Origin: JBJYKD01 sp049310025 | Lineage (GTDB): Bacteria > Bacillota > Thermosediminibacteria > Thermosediminibacterales > Tepidanaerobacteraceae | Direction of reading: 5' to 3' | DNA length: 19,517 nucleotides | Assembly: GCF_049310025.1 (NCBI RefSeq) | Contig: NZ_JBJYKD010000041.1 | Location: 1 to 19,517, forward strand | Shown: piece after piece, positions 1 to 8,241 of the stretch | Layout of the letters: the number at the start of each line of letters is the position of its first letter | Numbering within the stretch: position 1 is the stretch's first letter | The notes under the pieces: generated by a model | Seen by the model: the letters and a program-made list of their open reading frames with translations, nothing else | Databases searched by the model: none | Told to the model about the DNA's origin: nothing | Position numbers and translations under genes: made by a program

Positions 1-92
1 AGGGATACCCACCCTTTGCAATGTCTTTTTAACTTTAATAAAGTAGTGTGAACGAAACTGTGGCTCATCTACAAAATATATAACAATTATTG

Positions 93-122
93 TTGACATA
101 TATTAACCTTATGTGATATATT
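93..122 (+). promoter_or_regulatory. Sigma-A promoter of the pyr operon
   Basis: TTGACA at 93-98 is a perfect -35 box. TATATT at 117-122 is a good -10 box, and the spacer is 18 nt. Transcription would start near 129-130, giving a leader of about 220 nt before pyrB that contains the PyrR element. The first 90 bases of the window hold no recognisable gene or site. Confidence 0.75.
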
Positions 123-140
123 ATAACAAAGTGAATACGA

Positions 141-259
141 AGCGCGAAGCGCCTTTAAACTGGTCCCGTGAGGCCGGTAAGGTGATGGTGTCAAAGTATG
201 TGTATCTACAGCAAGGTTGTGACCGCACGCCTTTCTCCGCCTCGGAGAAAGGCTTTTTT
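141..259 (+). promoter_or_regulatory. PyrR-binding attenuator leader of the pyr operon
   Basis: The segment 162-175 (GGTCCCGTGAGGCC) matches the PyrR binding-loop consensus ARUCCNGNGAGGYU known from Bacillus. It is the tip of a hairpin whose lower stem pairs CGCCTT (150-155) with AAGGTG (179-184). The same heptamer CGCCTTT recurs at 228-234 as the 5' arm of the terminator at 229-259. AAGGTG can therefore pair either with the first copy, leaving the terminator free to form, or with the second copy as an antiterminator. By analogy with B. subtilis, PyrR bound to UMP would stabilise the first state and stop transcription. The sequence and the alternative pairings are visible; the in vivo behaviour is inferred. 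No pyrR gene lies in the window. Confidence 0.85.
229..259 (+). terminator. Attenuator terminator in the pyr leader
   Basis: An 11-bp perfect stem pairs GCCTTTCTCCG (229-239) with CGGAGAAAGGC (243-253), with a 3-nt loop and six T after it. It overlaps the antiterminator half at 228-234, as expected for the PyrR-controlled terminator. Confidence 0.9.
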
Positions 260-274
260 GATGGCTGTAATTAT

Positions 275-305
275 CCCCTGCCGCCTCCGGCGGCAGGGGT
301 TTTTT
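275..305 (+). terminator. Second terminator-like hairpin ahead of pyrB
   Basis: A perfect 11-bp, very GC-rich stem pairs CCCCTGCCGCC (275-285) with GGCGGCAGGGG (289-299), with a 3-nt loop and six T at 300-305. By sequence it is a strong intrinsic terminator, yet it lies after the PyrR attenuator and 45 nt before the pyrB start. No second PyrR loop precedes it. Its role is unknown. Confidence 0.8.
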
Positions 306-350
306 GTATAGGCCCCGGGGTCGGGAAGCTTTGGAAAGGAGGAGCAGTAA

Positions 351-1274
351 ATGCTCAGCCAGAAGCATCTTTTAGGGCTCGAAAATGTCGAAAAGAGGGA
401 TATCGAGCTGATTCTGGACACCGCGGAATCGTTTAAAGAAATAATAGAGCGGGACGTGAAAAAGGCCCCCGCTCTGAGGGGAAAATCTGTTGTTAACCTG
501 TTTTACGAACCCAGCACCAGAACCCGCACGTCTTTTGAACTGGCGGGCAAGTATCTGAGCGCCGACACCATAAATTTTTCCCCGTCGGGCAGCAGCGTGC
601 AAAAGGGTGAAAGCCTGAAGGACACGGCCAAAACTCTGGAGATGATGGGGATAAACGCCGTGGTGATCCGCCACGGCTCTTCGGGGGCGGCCGAATTTTT
701 AAGCCGCCACGTCGGGGTCCCTGTGATAAACGCCGGAGACGGCACCCACGAGCATCCCACCCAGGCCCTGCTGGACATGCTCACCGTCAGGGAGAAAATC
801 GGCAGGCTTTCAGGGCTCAAGGTGGCTGTGCTGGGGGACATTCTCCACAGCCGGGTGGCCCGCTCCAACATCTTCGGGTTTACCAGAATGGGTTCCGAGG
901 TATACGTGGCAGGGCCCGCCACATTGATGCCTAAAGAAATCGAAAGGCTGGGGGCTAAGCCTGCAAAAAACGTGGACGAAGCGGTGGAGGGAGCCGATGT
1001 GGTGATGGCGCTGAGGATACAGCTGGAGCGGCAGAAAAAAGGCATGTTCCCCTCCCGGAGGGAGTACGCAAAATTCTTCGGCGTAGACAAAATCAGGCTT
1101 TCTCTGGCGAAACCGGATGTCCTTCTCCTTCACCCGGGGCCGGTGAACCGCGGTGTGGAACTTTCCTCGGAGGTTATGGACGGTGACCGGTCGGTTATAA
1201 ACGAACAGGTCAAAAGCGGCGTGGCCGTCCGCATGGCCGTGCTGTATCTTCTGATAGGAGGTGCCGCTCAATGA
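351..1274 (+). CDS. pyrB: Aspartate carbamoyltransferase catalytic subunit
   Basis: This enzyme condenses carbamoyl phosphate with aspartate to give carbamoyl aspartate, the first committed step of pyrimidine synthesis. The 307-aa length is normal for the catalytic chain. The carbamoyl-phosphate site is seen as YEPSTRTRTSFE (residues 52-63), with SSVQKGES (81-88) supplying the conserved Ser/Lys. HEHPTQAL follows near 133-140, and the aspartate-side motif HPGPVNRGVE lies near the C-terminus. The ATG at 351 has a strong ribosome site (AAAGGAGG, 335-342). It is the first gene of the operon after the leader, and its stop overlaps the pyrC start by 4 nt (ATGA). No regulatory subunit gene (pyrI) is present, as in Bacillus-type ATCases. 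Confidence 0.97.
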   Translation: MLSQKHLLGLENVEKRDIELILDTAESFKEIIERDVKKAPALRGKSVVNLFYEPSTRTRTSFELAGKYLSADTINFSPSGSSVQKGESLKDTAKTLEMMGINAVVIRHGSSGAAEFLSRHVGVPVINAGDGTHEHPTQALLDMLTVREKIGRLSGLKVAVLGDILHSRVARSNIFGFTRMGSEVYVAGPATLMPKEIERLGAKPAKNVDEAVEGADVVMALRIQLERQKKGMFPSRREYAKFFGVDKIRLSLAKPDVLLLHPGPVNRGVELSSEVMDGDRSVINEQVKSGVAVRMAVLYLLIGGAAQ

Positions 1275-2584
1275 AAATGATATTCAAGGGGGCCAGGGTT
1301 ATAGACCCGGCCCGGGGTCTGGACGACGTCAGAGATGTTCTTGTGGTCGACGGCGGCATCGCGGCGGTGGAGAAAAATATAATGATAAGCGGGGCCGGGG
1401 TTGTTGACCTTACGGGTATGATCTTGACCCCGGGTCTTATAGACCTGCACGTGCATTTCCGGGAACCGGGCTGTGAATACAAAGAGGACATCGAGTCCGG
1501 CTCCAGGAGCGCCGCCGCCGGCGGATTTACCACAGTGGCGTGTATGCCCAACACAGACCCTCCGGTGGATAACGCCGCCATGGTGGAATATGTAAAATCA
1601 AGAGCCGCCGGAGTAAACCTGGTCAGGATCTTGCCCGTGGGATGCGTATCAAAAGGCCTTGAGGGCAGGGAACTGGCGGAAATGGGCGACATGGCGGCGG
1701 CGGGCGCCGCAGCCTTTTCCGACGACGGCAAGCCCGTAGCCGACAGTTCCCTGATGAGAAAGGCCCTCGCCTATGCCTCCATGTTCGACAGGGTCGTCAT
1801 AGACCACTGCGAGGAACCGTCACTCTTCGAAGGAGGCCAGGTGAACGAAGGTCATATTTCGGCCAGGCTGGGCCTTGCGGGGATTCCGGCGTCGTCGGAA
1901 GAAATTATGGTGGCGAGGGATACAATCCTGGCAAAGGAAACCGGGGCAAGAGTTCACATAGCCCACGTCAGCACTAAGGGTTCGGTGGAAATCATCAGGA
2001 GGGCCAAAGCCGAGGGGGTCAGAGTTACCTGCGAAGTTACCCCCCACCACTTGATTCTCACGGAAGAGGCGGTATTGGGTTACAACACCTTTGCCAAGGT
2101 AAACCCGCCCCTGAGGACAGAGGAAGACGTGGAGGCCCTGCTGGAAGGCCTAAAGGACGGGACCATCGACGCCATAGCGACGGACCACGCACCCCACTCC
2201 ATGGATGAAAAGGATGTGGAGTTCGACAAGGCCGCCTTCGGTATGGTGGGGCTGGAAACGGCGCTGGGCTTGGTGTTGACACACCTTACGGGCCCCGGCG
2301 GGCTGAGCCTGAACCTCGTGCTCGAAAAGATGACATCCGGCCCCGCCGGCATCCTGGGCCTTGACCTGGGCACCCTGAAAATAGGCAGCCCCGCGGATTT
2401 CACGGTGATAGACCCCTCGAAGGAATGGACAGTAGACAAAAACAGGTTTTTCTCTAAAGGCAGGAACACCCCCTTCGACGGCTGGAAGCTGAAAGGCAAG
2501 GCCGTGATGACCATCGTGGGGGGCAGGGTGGTATTTTCGGATGACAATTTGAGAGAAGCTTTGATTTGCGGGCAGGTTTCGTAG
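1271..2584 (+). CDS. pyrC: Dihydroorotase (class I)
   Basis: This zinc enzyme cyclises carbamoyl aspartate to dihydroorotate. The protein is a 437-aa amidohydrolase-fold chain. Metal and catalytic residues are visible: DLHVHFRE with His60 and His62, Asp near 151 in FSDDGK, His179 in DHCEE, His231 in HIAHVS, and Asp304 in ATDHAPH. An Asp rather than a carbamylated Lys as bridging ligand fits the Bacillus/Aquifex type. It starts inside the pyrB stop codon, with AGGAGGTG (1256-1263) as ribosome site, so the two are translationally coupled. It is followed by a 298-nt gap that carries a new promoter for carAB. Confidence 0.96.
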   Translation: MKMIFKGARVIDPARGLDDVRDVLVVDGGIAAVEKNIMISGAGVVDLTGMILTPGLIDLHVHFREPGCEYKEDIESGSRSAAAGGFTTVACMPNTDPPVDNAAMVEYVKSRAAGVNLVRILPVGCVSKGLEGRELAEMGDMAAAGAAAFSDDGKPVADSSLMRKALAYASMFDRVVIDHCEEPSLFEGGQVNEGHISARLGLAGIPASSEEIMVARDTILAKETGARVHIAHVSTKGSVEIIRRAKAEGVRVTCEVTPHHLILTEEAVLGYNTFAKVNPPLRTEEDVEALLEGLKDGTIDAIATDHAPHSMDEKDVEFDKAAFGMVGLETALGLVLTHLTGPGGLSLNLVLEKMTSGPAGILGLDLGTLKIGSPADFTVIDPSKEWTVDKNRFFSKGRNTPFDGWKLKGKAVMTIVGGRVVFSDDNLREALICGQVS

Positions 2585-2634
2585 AATTTAAAACAATTTA
2601 GGGTAAATCCAATCCACCCGGGTGCATGCGGCGG

Positions 2635-2662
2635 TTGACAAATGGGGGGCCGGTGGTATAAT
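2635..2662 (+). promoter_or_regulatory. Perfect-consensus internal promoter for carAB
   Basis: TTGACA (2635-2640) and TATAAT (2657-2662) are both perfect, with a 16-nt spacer. Transcription would start near 2669, inside the ARG-box-like sequence at 2663-2680. A promoter this strong inside the pyr operon lets carAB and all genes after it be transcribed independently of the PyrR leader. Confidence 0.85.
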
Positions 2663-2680
2663 GATGTATAATTATACAAG
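2663..2680 (+). promoter_or_regulatory. Candidate ArgR/AhrC operator (ARG box 1)
   Basis: GATGTATAATTATACAAG agrees with the Bacillus ARG-box consensus CATGAATAAAAATKCAAG at 14 of 18 positions. It contains a perfect 14-bp palindrome (2665-2678). It abuts the -10 box and covers the likely start site, so a bound repressor would block initiation. A weaker half-match (TATGTATTTC) follows at 2684-2693. Confidence 0.72.
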
Positions 2681-2758
2681 ATTATGTATTTCTTTTAAAA
2701 TGCATCAACCCACGATACAGGATAAATACGGATAAGATTTAAGCAACATTCTATTTAT

Positions 2759-2776
2759 GATGCATAAAAATACAAA
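2759..2776 (+). promoter_or_regulatory. Candidate ArgR/AhrC operator (ARG box 2)
   Basis: GATGCATAAAAATACAAA matches the Bacillus ARG box consensus at 15 of 18 positions, with K read as G/T. It lies about 90 bp downstream of the predicted start of transcription, in the untranslated leader of carA. AhrC is known to use paired near and far operators in Bacillus arginine operons, so two boxes about 96 bp apart could be bridged by one hexamer. That arrangement is inferred. Confidence 0.65.
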
Positions 2777-2882
2777 CCGCTGGACTGCCGCACAAGCTCA
2801 AAACCGGAAGGCGACCGGTATGGATATATCATTCGACAAATTGAAGCATTTTAAAAGAAATACGGGAGAGGAGAGCGTTTGT

Positions 2883-3989
2883 ATGAAAGCGATAATTGCC
2901 CTGCAGGACGGTACTGTATATGAAGGTAGAGCGTTCGGCGCCGCCGGGACCACCTGGGGAGAGGTGGTATTCAACACGGGGATGACCGGTTATCAGGAGA
3001 TGCTTACCGATCCATCTTACGCAGGTCAGATTTTAACTTTGACCTACCCCATCGTAGGCAATTACGGTACGGCCGGAGAATTTGCCCAGTCTCTTTCGGT
3101 GAAAGTAAGAGGCCTCATAGTGAGGGAGATAAGCACCGGGCCGGTGAAAGAGGACCGCATGGCCCTTGACGAGTACCTCAAGTCCAATAAAGTGCTGGCC
3201 GTTGAGGGTGTGGACACCCGAAGCCTCGTAAAGAAGATAAGGCGTTACGGGGTCATGAAAGGGGCGCTGTCCACCGAATACTCGGGCAAAGAGTTGCTTT
3301 CCCTCTTAAAAACCACCCCCGACATTGAAAGCATGGACCTTGTTAAAGAGGTGACGGCCAGAAAAGAATACAGCCTTTCGGGAGGCATCGGTCCGAAAAT
3401 AGCCCTGCTGGACCTGGGGGTTAAAAGCGACATAATAAAATCATTGATAAAGCGGGGGTGCAGGGTGACCGTATTTCCCGCCGATACCCCGGCGGATAAA
3501 ATCCTTTCCCGGGGGTTCGACGGAGCCCTGCTTTCCAACGGTCCCGGCGACCCGAAAAAGGCCGTATACGCCGTAAGGACGGTTGAAAAGCTGCTGGGCA
3601 AAATCCCCGTATTCGGCATATGTCTGGGCCACCAGGTGCTGGCCCTGGCCCTCGGGGCCGATACCTACAAGCTCAAATTCGGCCACCGGGGCGGCAACCA
3701 CCCGGTAAAAGACATCAAAAAAGACAGGGCCTTCATGACATCGCAGAATCACGGCTATGCCGTCAATGAAAACTCCCTCGACAAAAGGGTGAACGTCGTA
3801 TTCGTCCATGCCGGCGACGGCACGGTGGAAGGAATAGAGGCGCCGGCCCTGAATGCGTTCTCGGTGCAGTTTCACCCGGAAGCTTCCCCCGGTCCCACCG
3901 ACGCCGCATACCTCTTCGACGATTTTCTGGAAGCCATTAAATACCACAGTTCCGGGGCAACGATGGCTTACAGCGAAGCTGCGTGGTGA
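2883..3989 (+). CDS. carA: Carbamoyl-phosphate synthase small (glutaminase) subunit
   Basis: This subunit hydrolyses glutamine and passes ammonia to CarB for carbamoyl phosphate synthesis. The 368-aa chain has the small-subunit N-terminal domain (about 1-150) and a class I glutamine amidotransferase domain. The triad is Cys247 (GICLGHQ), His331 and Glu333 (QFHPEA). The frame stays open back to 2757, but the ATG at 2883 is preferred. It has the ribosome site GAGAGGAG (2866-2873) and begins MKAIIALQDGT as family members do. The upstream 42 codons overlap the ARG-box region and have no ribosome site. carB follows after 30 nt. Because carbamoyl phosphate feeds both arginine and pyrimidines, the dual control upstream makes sense. 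Confidence 0.96.
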   Translation: MKAIIALQDGTVYEGRAFGAAGTTWGEVVFNTGMTGYQEMLTDPSYAGQILTLTYPIVGNYGTAGEFAQSLSVKVRGLIVREISTGPVKEDRMALDEYLKSNKVLAVEGVDTRSLVKKIRRYGVMKGALSTEYSGKELLSLLKTTPDIESMDLVKEVTARKEYSLSGGIGPKIALLDLGVKSDIIKSLIKRGCRVTVFPADTPADKILSRGFDGALLSNGPGDPKKAVYAVRTVEKLLGKIPVFGICLGHQVLALALGADTYKLKFGHRGGNHPVKDIKKDRAFMTSQNHGYAVNENSLDKRVNVVFVHAGDGTVEGIEAPALNAFSVQFHPEASPGPTDAAYLFDDFLEAIKYHSSGATMAYSEAAW

Positions 3990-4019
3990 AGCCGCATTAC
4001 CGGTAGAAAGGAGTACGTC

Positions 4020-7000
4020 ATGCCCAAAGATAAAACCCTCAAGAAAGTCATGGTCATCGGATCCGGGCCCATCATCATAGGGCAGGCGGCGGAGTTCGAC
4101 TACGCGGGCACCCAGGCCTGCCTTTCATTAAAAGAAGAGGGCCTGGAAGTGGTGCTGATAAACAGCAACCCCGCCACAATTATGACAGATTCCCATATCG
4201 CCGACAGGGTGTATGTAGAACCCCTTACGATAGAATTTACCGCGGAAGTCATGCGCCGCGAAAAGCCCGACGGCCTTTTGCCCACCCTGGGCGGCCAGGT
4301 GGGGCTCAACCTTGCGGTGGAACTGGCGGAGAATGGAATACTTGCAAAAGAAGGGGTAAAACTGCTTGGCACCCCTCTTTCGGCCATCAAAAAGGCCGAA
4401 GACAGGGAATTGTTCAAAAAGCTGATGCAGGAAATAGGTGAACCGGTGCCGGAGAGCCGTATAGTCCACAGCCTTGAGGAAGCCGTGGCTTTCGCCCGGG
4501 AGGCCGGCTTTCCGCTCATAGTAAGGCCTGCGTATACCCTGGGCGGCACCGGCGGGGGTGTGGCCTTCAATGAAGAAGAACTCGTGGAGATTACCGGCCA
4601 TGGCCTGAAGCAGAGCCGCATACGCCAGGTGCTTCTGGAAAAGAGCCTTTTGGGGATGAAAGAGATAGAGTACGAGGTGATGCGCGACAGTAAGGACCAG
4701 TGTATTACCGTATGCAACATGGAGAATGTGGACCCGGTTGGCATCCACACCGGCGACAGTATCGTGGTGGCGCCAAGTCAGACACTGTCCGATAAGGAAT
4801 ACCAGATGCTGCGGGCGGCGTCGCTGAGAATCATAAGAGCCCTGGGCATTGAAGGCGGCTGCAACGTGCAGTTTGCCATGGACCCTGAGACCGGCAGGTA
4901 TTACGTCATCGAGGTAAACCCCCGGGTGAGCCGCTCCAGTGCGCTGGCCTCCAAAGCCACGGGTTACCCCATAGCCAAAATCGCCGCCAAAATAGCCGTG
5001 GGCCTTTCGCTTGACGAAATTAAAAACCCCGTAACGGGCAAGACCACCGCATGTTTCGAACCGGCCCTGGACTATGTGGTGGTTAAAATGCCCCGCTGGC
5101 CTTTCGATAAATTCACAGACGCCGACAGGACCCTCGGGACCCAGATGAAGGCCACTGGAGAGGTCATGGCCATAGACAGGACCCTGGAGGGGGCCTTGAT
5201 GAAAGCGGTAAGGTCCCTGGAACAGGGTGTTATAGACCTGTCTTTAAAGGGTATGGGCGACCTATCCCTGCAGGAGATAAAAGACAAAATTTCCAGAGCC
5301 ACGGACGAGAGGCTTTTCGCCATAGCCGAGGCCATGCGCCGGGGTGTAAGCTCCGATGAAATTTACGATTTATCCAGGATCGACAGGTTCTTCCTGAAGA
5401 AAATTGAAAACATCGTGGCCATGGAGAACAGGCTGAAAGAGGAGGAGCTTGGCGAGAACATTTTAAAAGAGGCCAAGCGGATGGGCTTTCCGGACGCCGT
5501 CATAGCAAAATATGCGGGCCGGACGGAAGAAGATGTGAAAGCCCTGAGAGAAAAATTCGCCATCATCCCCACGTATAAGATTGTGGATACGTGCGCGGCG
5601 GAATTCGAAGCGGAGACGCCTTATTTTTACTCCACTTTCGAAGCAGAAAACGAGGCCGTGCCCGAAGACAAACCCACAGTCGCCATAATAGGGTCCGGCC
5701 CCATAAGAATCGGCCAGGGCATAGAGTTTGACTACTGCTGTGTGCATTCAGTATGGGCCGCCAGAGAAGCCGGTTACAGGACGGTCATCATAAACAACAA
5801 CCCCGAGACGGTCAGCACCGATTTCAACACCGCCGACCGGCTGTATTTCGAGCCCCTTTACATTGAGGATGTGATGGCGGTAATAGAAAATGAAAAACCC
5901 CTGGGTGTCCTGGTGCAATTCGGCGGGCAGACGGCCATAAACCTGGCGGGAGCACTGGAGAGACGGGGAATAAAAATACTGGGGACCGCCGTGAAATCTA
6001 TAGATATCGCTGAGGATAGGGAAAAATTTGACGCCCTCTTGAGCGAACTTGATATACCGAGGCCCAGAGCAGTGGCCGCCAGGAGCGCCGCCGAAGCCCT
6101 GGAGAAAGCCGTCGAGATCGGCTTTCCCATGCTGGTAAGGCCCTCCTATGTGTTGGGCGGCAGGGCAATGGAAATAGTATATAATATGGAAGAATTGAAA
6201 GCATATATGCAAGAAGCGGTAGAGGCCTCCCCGGAAAAGCCCGTGCTTATCGACAGATATATATGCGGTACCGAGGTGGAAGTGGACGCCATAAGTGACG
6301 GCAAGGAAGTGCTGATACCCGGCATCATGGAACACATCGAACGGGCCGGGATTCACTCCGGCGACAGCATGGCGGTATATCCTCCCCGGACCTTGAGCGA
6401 AGCGGCGGTAAAAAAAATAGTTGACTACACCACCAGGATCGCCCTGAAACTCTGCGTCAGGGGGCTGGTGAACATTCAGTTTGTGGTCCGGGAGGACGAT
6501 GTGTATATAATTGAAGTAAACCCGCGCTCAAGCCGTACGGTGCCTTATTTGAGCAAGATTACAGGTATCCCGATGGTTGATGTGGCCACAAAGATAGCTC
6601 TGGGCGCCACCCTTTCAGGCCTGGGGCTCAAAGGGGGTCTGGCGCCGGAACCCGATTTTGTGGCGATCAAAGCTCCTGTGTTTTCCTTCTCAAAACTCCG
6701 TCAGGTGGAAACCTCCCTGGGGCCGGAAATGAAGTCCACCGGCGAGGTGCTGGGTATCGAGAAGACCTTTGAAAAGGCGCTGTACAAGGCGTTTACCGCC
6801 GCTGGCCTAAAAATACCCACCGGAGGGGCTATCCTCGCCACCGTGGCCGACCGGGATAAACCCGAGGCCGTCAAACTCCTGAGGGACTTTCAAAATCTGG
6901 GCTTCGACATATATGCCACGGCGGGCACCGCTCAGGCTCTCAGAGCGGCGGGGGTCAAAGCCCGTGTGGTAAACAAGGTGAGAGAAGGGTCGCCAAATAT

Positions 7001-7208
7001 AATGGACCTGTTTCGGGAGGGCAGAGTGGATATTGTAATAAACACCTTCACCAGAGGGAAGGCTCCTGAGCGGGACGGCTTTAAAATCCGGCGAGCCGCT
7101 GCCGACGACGGCATTCCGTGCCTTACTTCTCTGGACACCGCCCGGGCCCTTTACAGAGTGATAGAGGCCACCGGCATGAGGGTGATGCCGATTGGGAGCC
7201 GGTGGTAG
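4020..7208 (+). CDS. carB: Carbamoyl-phosphate synthase large subunit
   Basis: It makes carbamoyl phosphate from bicarbonate, ammonia and two ATP, working with CarA. The 1062-aa length is normal. Two homologous ATP-grasp halves are visible, each opening with a GSGPI.IGQ.xEFDY motif (near residues 11 and 557). Each half also holds an IEVNPR metal/ATP motif: IEVNPRVSRSSA in the first and IEVNPRSSRTVP in the second. The last 120 or so residues form the allosteric MGS-like domain that binds UMP and ornithine in other bacteria. The start is ATG at 4020 with GAAAGGAG (4006-4013). After its stop there are 159 nt without a gene. These contain a small hairpin (GCTCTT/AAGAGC, 7274-7289) with no T-run, so it is not a terminator. 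Confidence 0.97.
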   Translation: MPKDKTLKKVMVIGSGPIIIGQAAEFDYAGTQACLSLKEEGLEVVLINSNPATIMTDSHIADRVYVEPLTIEFTAEVMRREKPDGLLPTLGGQVGLNLAVELAENGILAKEGVKLLGTPLSAIKKAEDRELFKKLMQEIGEPVPESRIVHSLEEAVAFAREAGFPLIVRPAYTLGGTGGGVAFNEEELVEITGHGLKQSRIRQVLLEKSLLGMKEIEYEVMRDSKDQCITVCNMENVDPVGIHTGDSIVVAPSQTLSDKEYQMLRAASLRIIRALGIEGGCNVQFAMDPETGRYYVIEVNPRVSRSSALASKATGYPIAKIAAKIAVGLSLDEIKNPVTGKTTACFEPALDYVVVKMPRWPFDKFTDADRTLGTQMKATGEVMAIDRTLEGALMKAVRSLEQGVIDLSLKGMGDLSLQEIKDKISRATDERLFAIAEAMRRGVSSDEIYDLSRIDRFFLKKIENIVAMENRLKEEELGENILKEAKRMGFPDAVIAKYAGRTEEDVKALREKFAIIPTYKIVDTCAAEFEAETPYFYSTFEAENEAVPEDKPTVAIIGSGPIRIGQGIEFDYCCVHSVWAAREAGYRTVIINNNPETVSTDFNTADRLYFEPLYIEDVMAVIENEKPLGVLVQFGGQTAINLAGALERRGIKILGTAVKSIDIAEDREKFDALLSELDIPRPRAVAARSAAEALEKAVEIGFPMLVRPSYVLGGRAMEIVYNMEELKAYMQEAVEASPEKPVLIDRYICGTEVEVDAISDGKEVLIPGIMEHIERAGIHSGDSMAVYPPRTLSEAAVKKIVDYTTRIALKLCVRGLVNIQFVVREDDVYIIEVNPRSSRTVPYLSKITGIPMVDVATKIALGATLSGLGLKGGLAPEPDFVAIKAPVFSFSKLRQVETSLGPEMKSTGEVLGIEKTFEKALYKAFTAAGLKIPTGGAILATVADRDKPEAVKLLRDFQNLGFDIYATAGTAQALRAAGVKARVVNKVREGSPNIMDLFREGRVDIVINTFTRGKAPERDGFKIRRAAADDGIPCLTSLDTARALYRVIEATGMRVMPIGSRW

Positions 7209-7367
7209 CTTTCTGCCCTCATCACTTTTGTTCCGCTGCCGGGGGCTCTCAGGCCCGTTGCGGGGGAATTCAAGCTCTTTGCTAAGAGCACTTAAGTACC
7301 AACACTATGCTGCCTTTTAGAACATCAAACGTCGAATTTTAAAGAATGGGGTGATATTCTGTCCGGG

Positions 7368-8180
7368 TTGCTGTTCTCGGTAAAAATACTCCAAAATGCA
7401 TTGATTGTCCCTGGCATTTATCATATGAAAATGTATTGCCCGGAGGTGGCGGTAAAGGCTGCACCGGGCCAGTTTCTACACATACGTTGCTCCGACACGC
7501 CGTCCCCCCTTCTCCGGAGGCCCGTAAGCATCGCCGGGGTAAATGAAGAGGACGGAACGGTGGAGATAATATACCGCGTGGTGGGGGAAGGGACACGTCT
7601 GATGTCTCAAAAAAAAGCCGGGGAAATCATTGACATACTGGGTCCGCTGGGCAGGGGGTTTCCTCTGCCTCCGGGCGCCGCAAACCCCGTGCTGATTGGC
7701 GGAGGTGTCGGCGTTGCTCCGCTGCTGTACCTGGCACGAAAGATCGCCGGCACCCTTTCAGGGCCCGGGAGAGTCAGTGCCGCTTTCATCGGATTTTCCA
7801 CCGCCGCAGAAGTTTTTGGGGAGGAATTTTTGAGATCCTGCGGGTTTAAAGTGTTCTTAACCACCGACGACGGCACTGCCGGTCAAAAAGGAGTTCCGAC
7901 GGAGGTGTTTGAAAACTGTATAAAAGCCCATGAGATGCCGGGGCAGAGCAGGACGCATCCTCAATCCGGCATAATATACGCCTGCGGGCCCAAACCCCTG
8001 CTGGCGAAGGTCAAAGACATTGCGGCCCGGGAGAAAATCCCCGCATACCTTTCGCTGGAGGAGCGCATGGCCTGCGGAGTGGGGGCCTGCCTGGGATGTG
8101 CGGTGAAGTCCGCCCGAGAAGGGTATAAAAAGGTATGCAGGGACGGACCGGTGTTTGAATCCGGAGAAATACACTTGTAG
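7368..8180 (+). CDS. pyrK: Dihydroorotate dehydrogenase B, electron-transfer subunit
   Basis: This iron-sulfur flavoprotein passes electrons from dihydroorotate oxidation (via PyrD FMN) to NAD+. In the 270-aa ferredoxin-reductase-like chain, RRPVSIAG (about 50-57) is the FAD-binding RxYS-type motif. LIGGGVGVAPL (about 108-118) starts the NAD-binding domain. Cys236, Cys241, Cys244 and Cys257 near the C-terminus are the four [2Fe-2S] ligands. The likely start is TTG at 7368; GGGGTGAT (7348-7355) is the only purine-rich stretch upstream and sits rather far away, so the start is uncertain by a few codons. It pairs with pyrD directly downstream. Confidence 0.93.
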   Translation: MLFSVKILQNALIVPGIYHMKMYCPEVAVKAAPGQFLHIRCSDTPSPLLRRPVSIAGVNEEDGTVEIIYRVVGEGTRLMSQKKAGEIIDILGPLGRGFPLPPGAANPVLIGGGVGVAPLLYLARKIAGTLSGPGRVSAAFIGFSTAAEVFGEEFLRSCGFKVFLTTDDGTAGQKGVPTEVFENCIKAHEMPGQSRTHPQSGIIYACGPKPLLAKVKDIAAREKIPAYLSLEERMACGVGACLGCAVKSAREGYKKVCRDGPVFESGEIHL

Positions 8181-8241
8181 AACGGAAAATGCGGTCTAGA
8201 AAACCTTGATGCTTCAAAATGATTTGGAAAGGAGAAGTGCT

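Noticed and set aside
2757..2882. 42-codon in-frame extension of carA
   Set aside because: There is no ribosome site before 2757, the segment coincides with an ARG-box-like operator, and the family start MKAIIAL at 2883 has its own ribosome site.
7209..7367. Terminator or separate promoter between carB and pyrK
   Set aside because: The only hairpin (7274-7289) has no T-run, and no convincing -35/-10 pair is seen; read-through is more likely.
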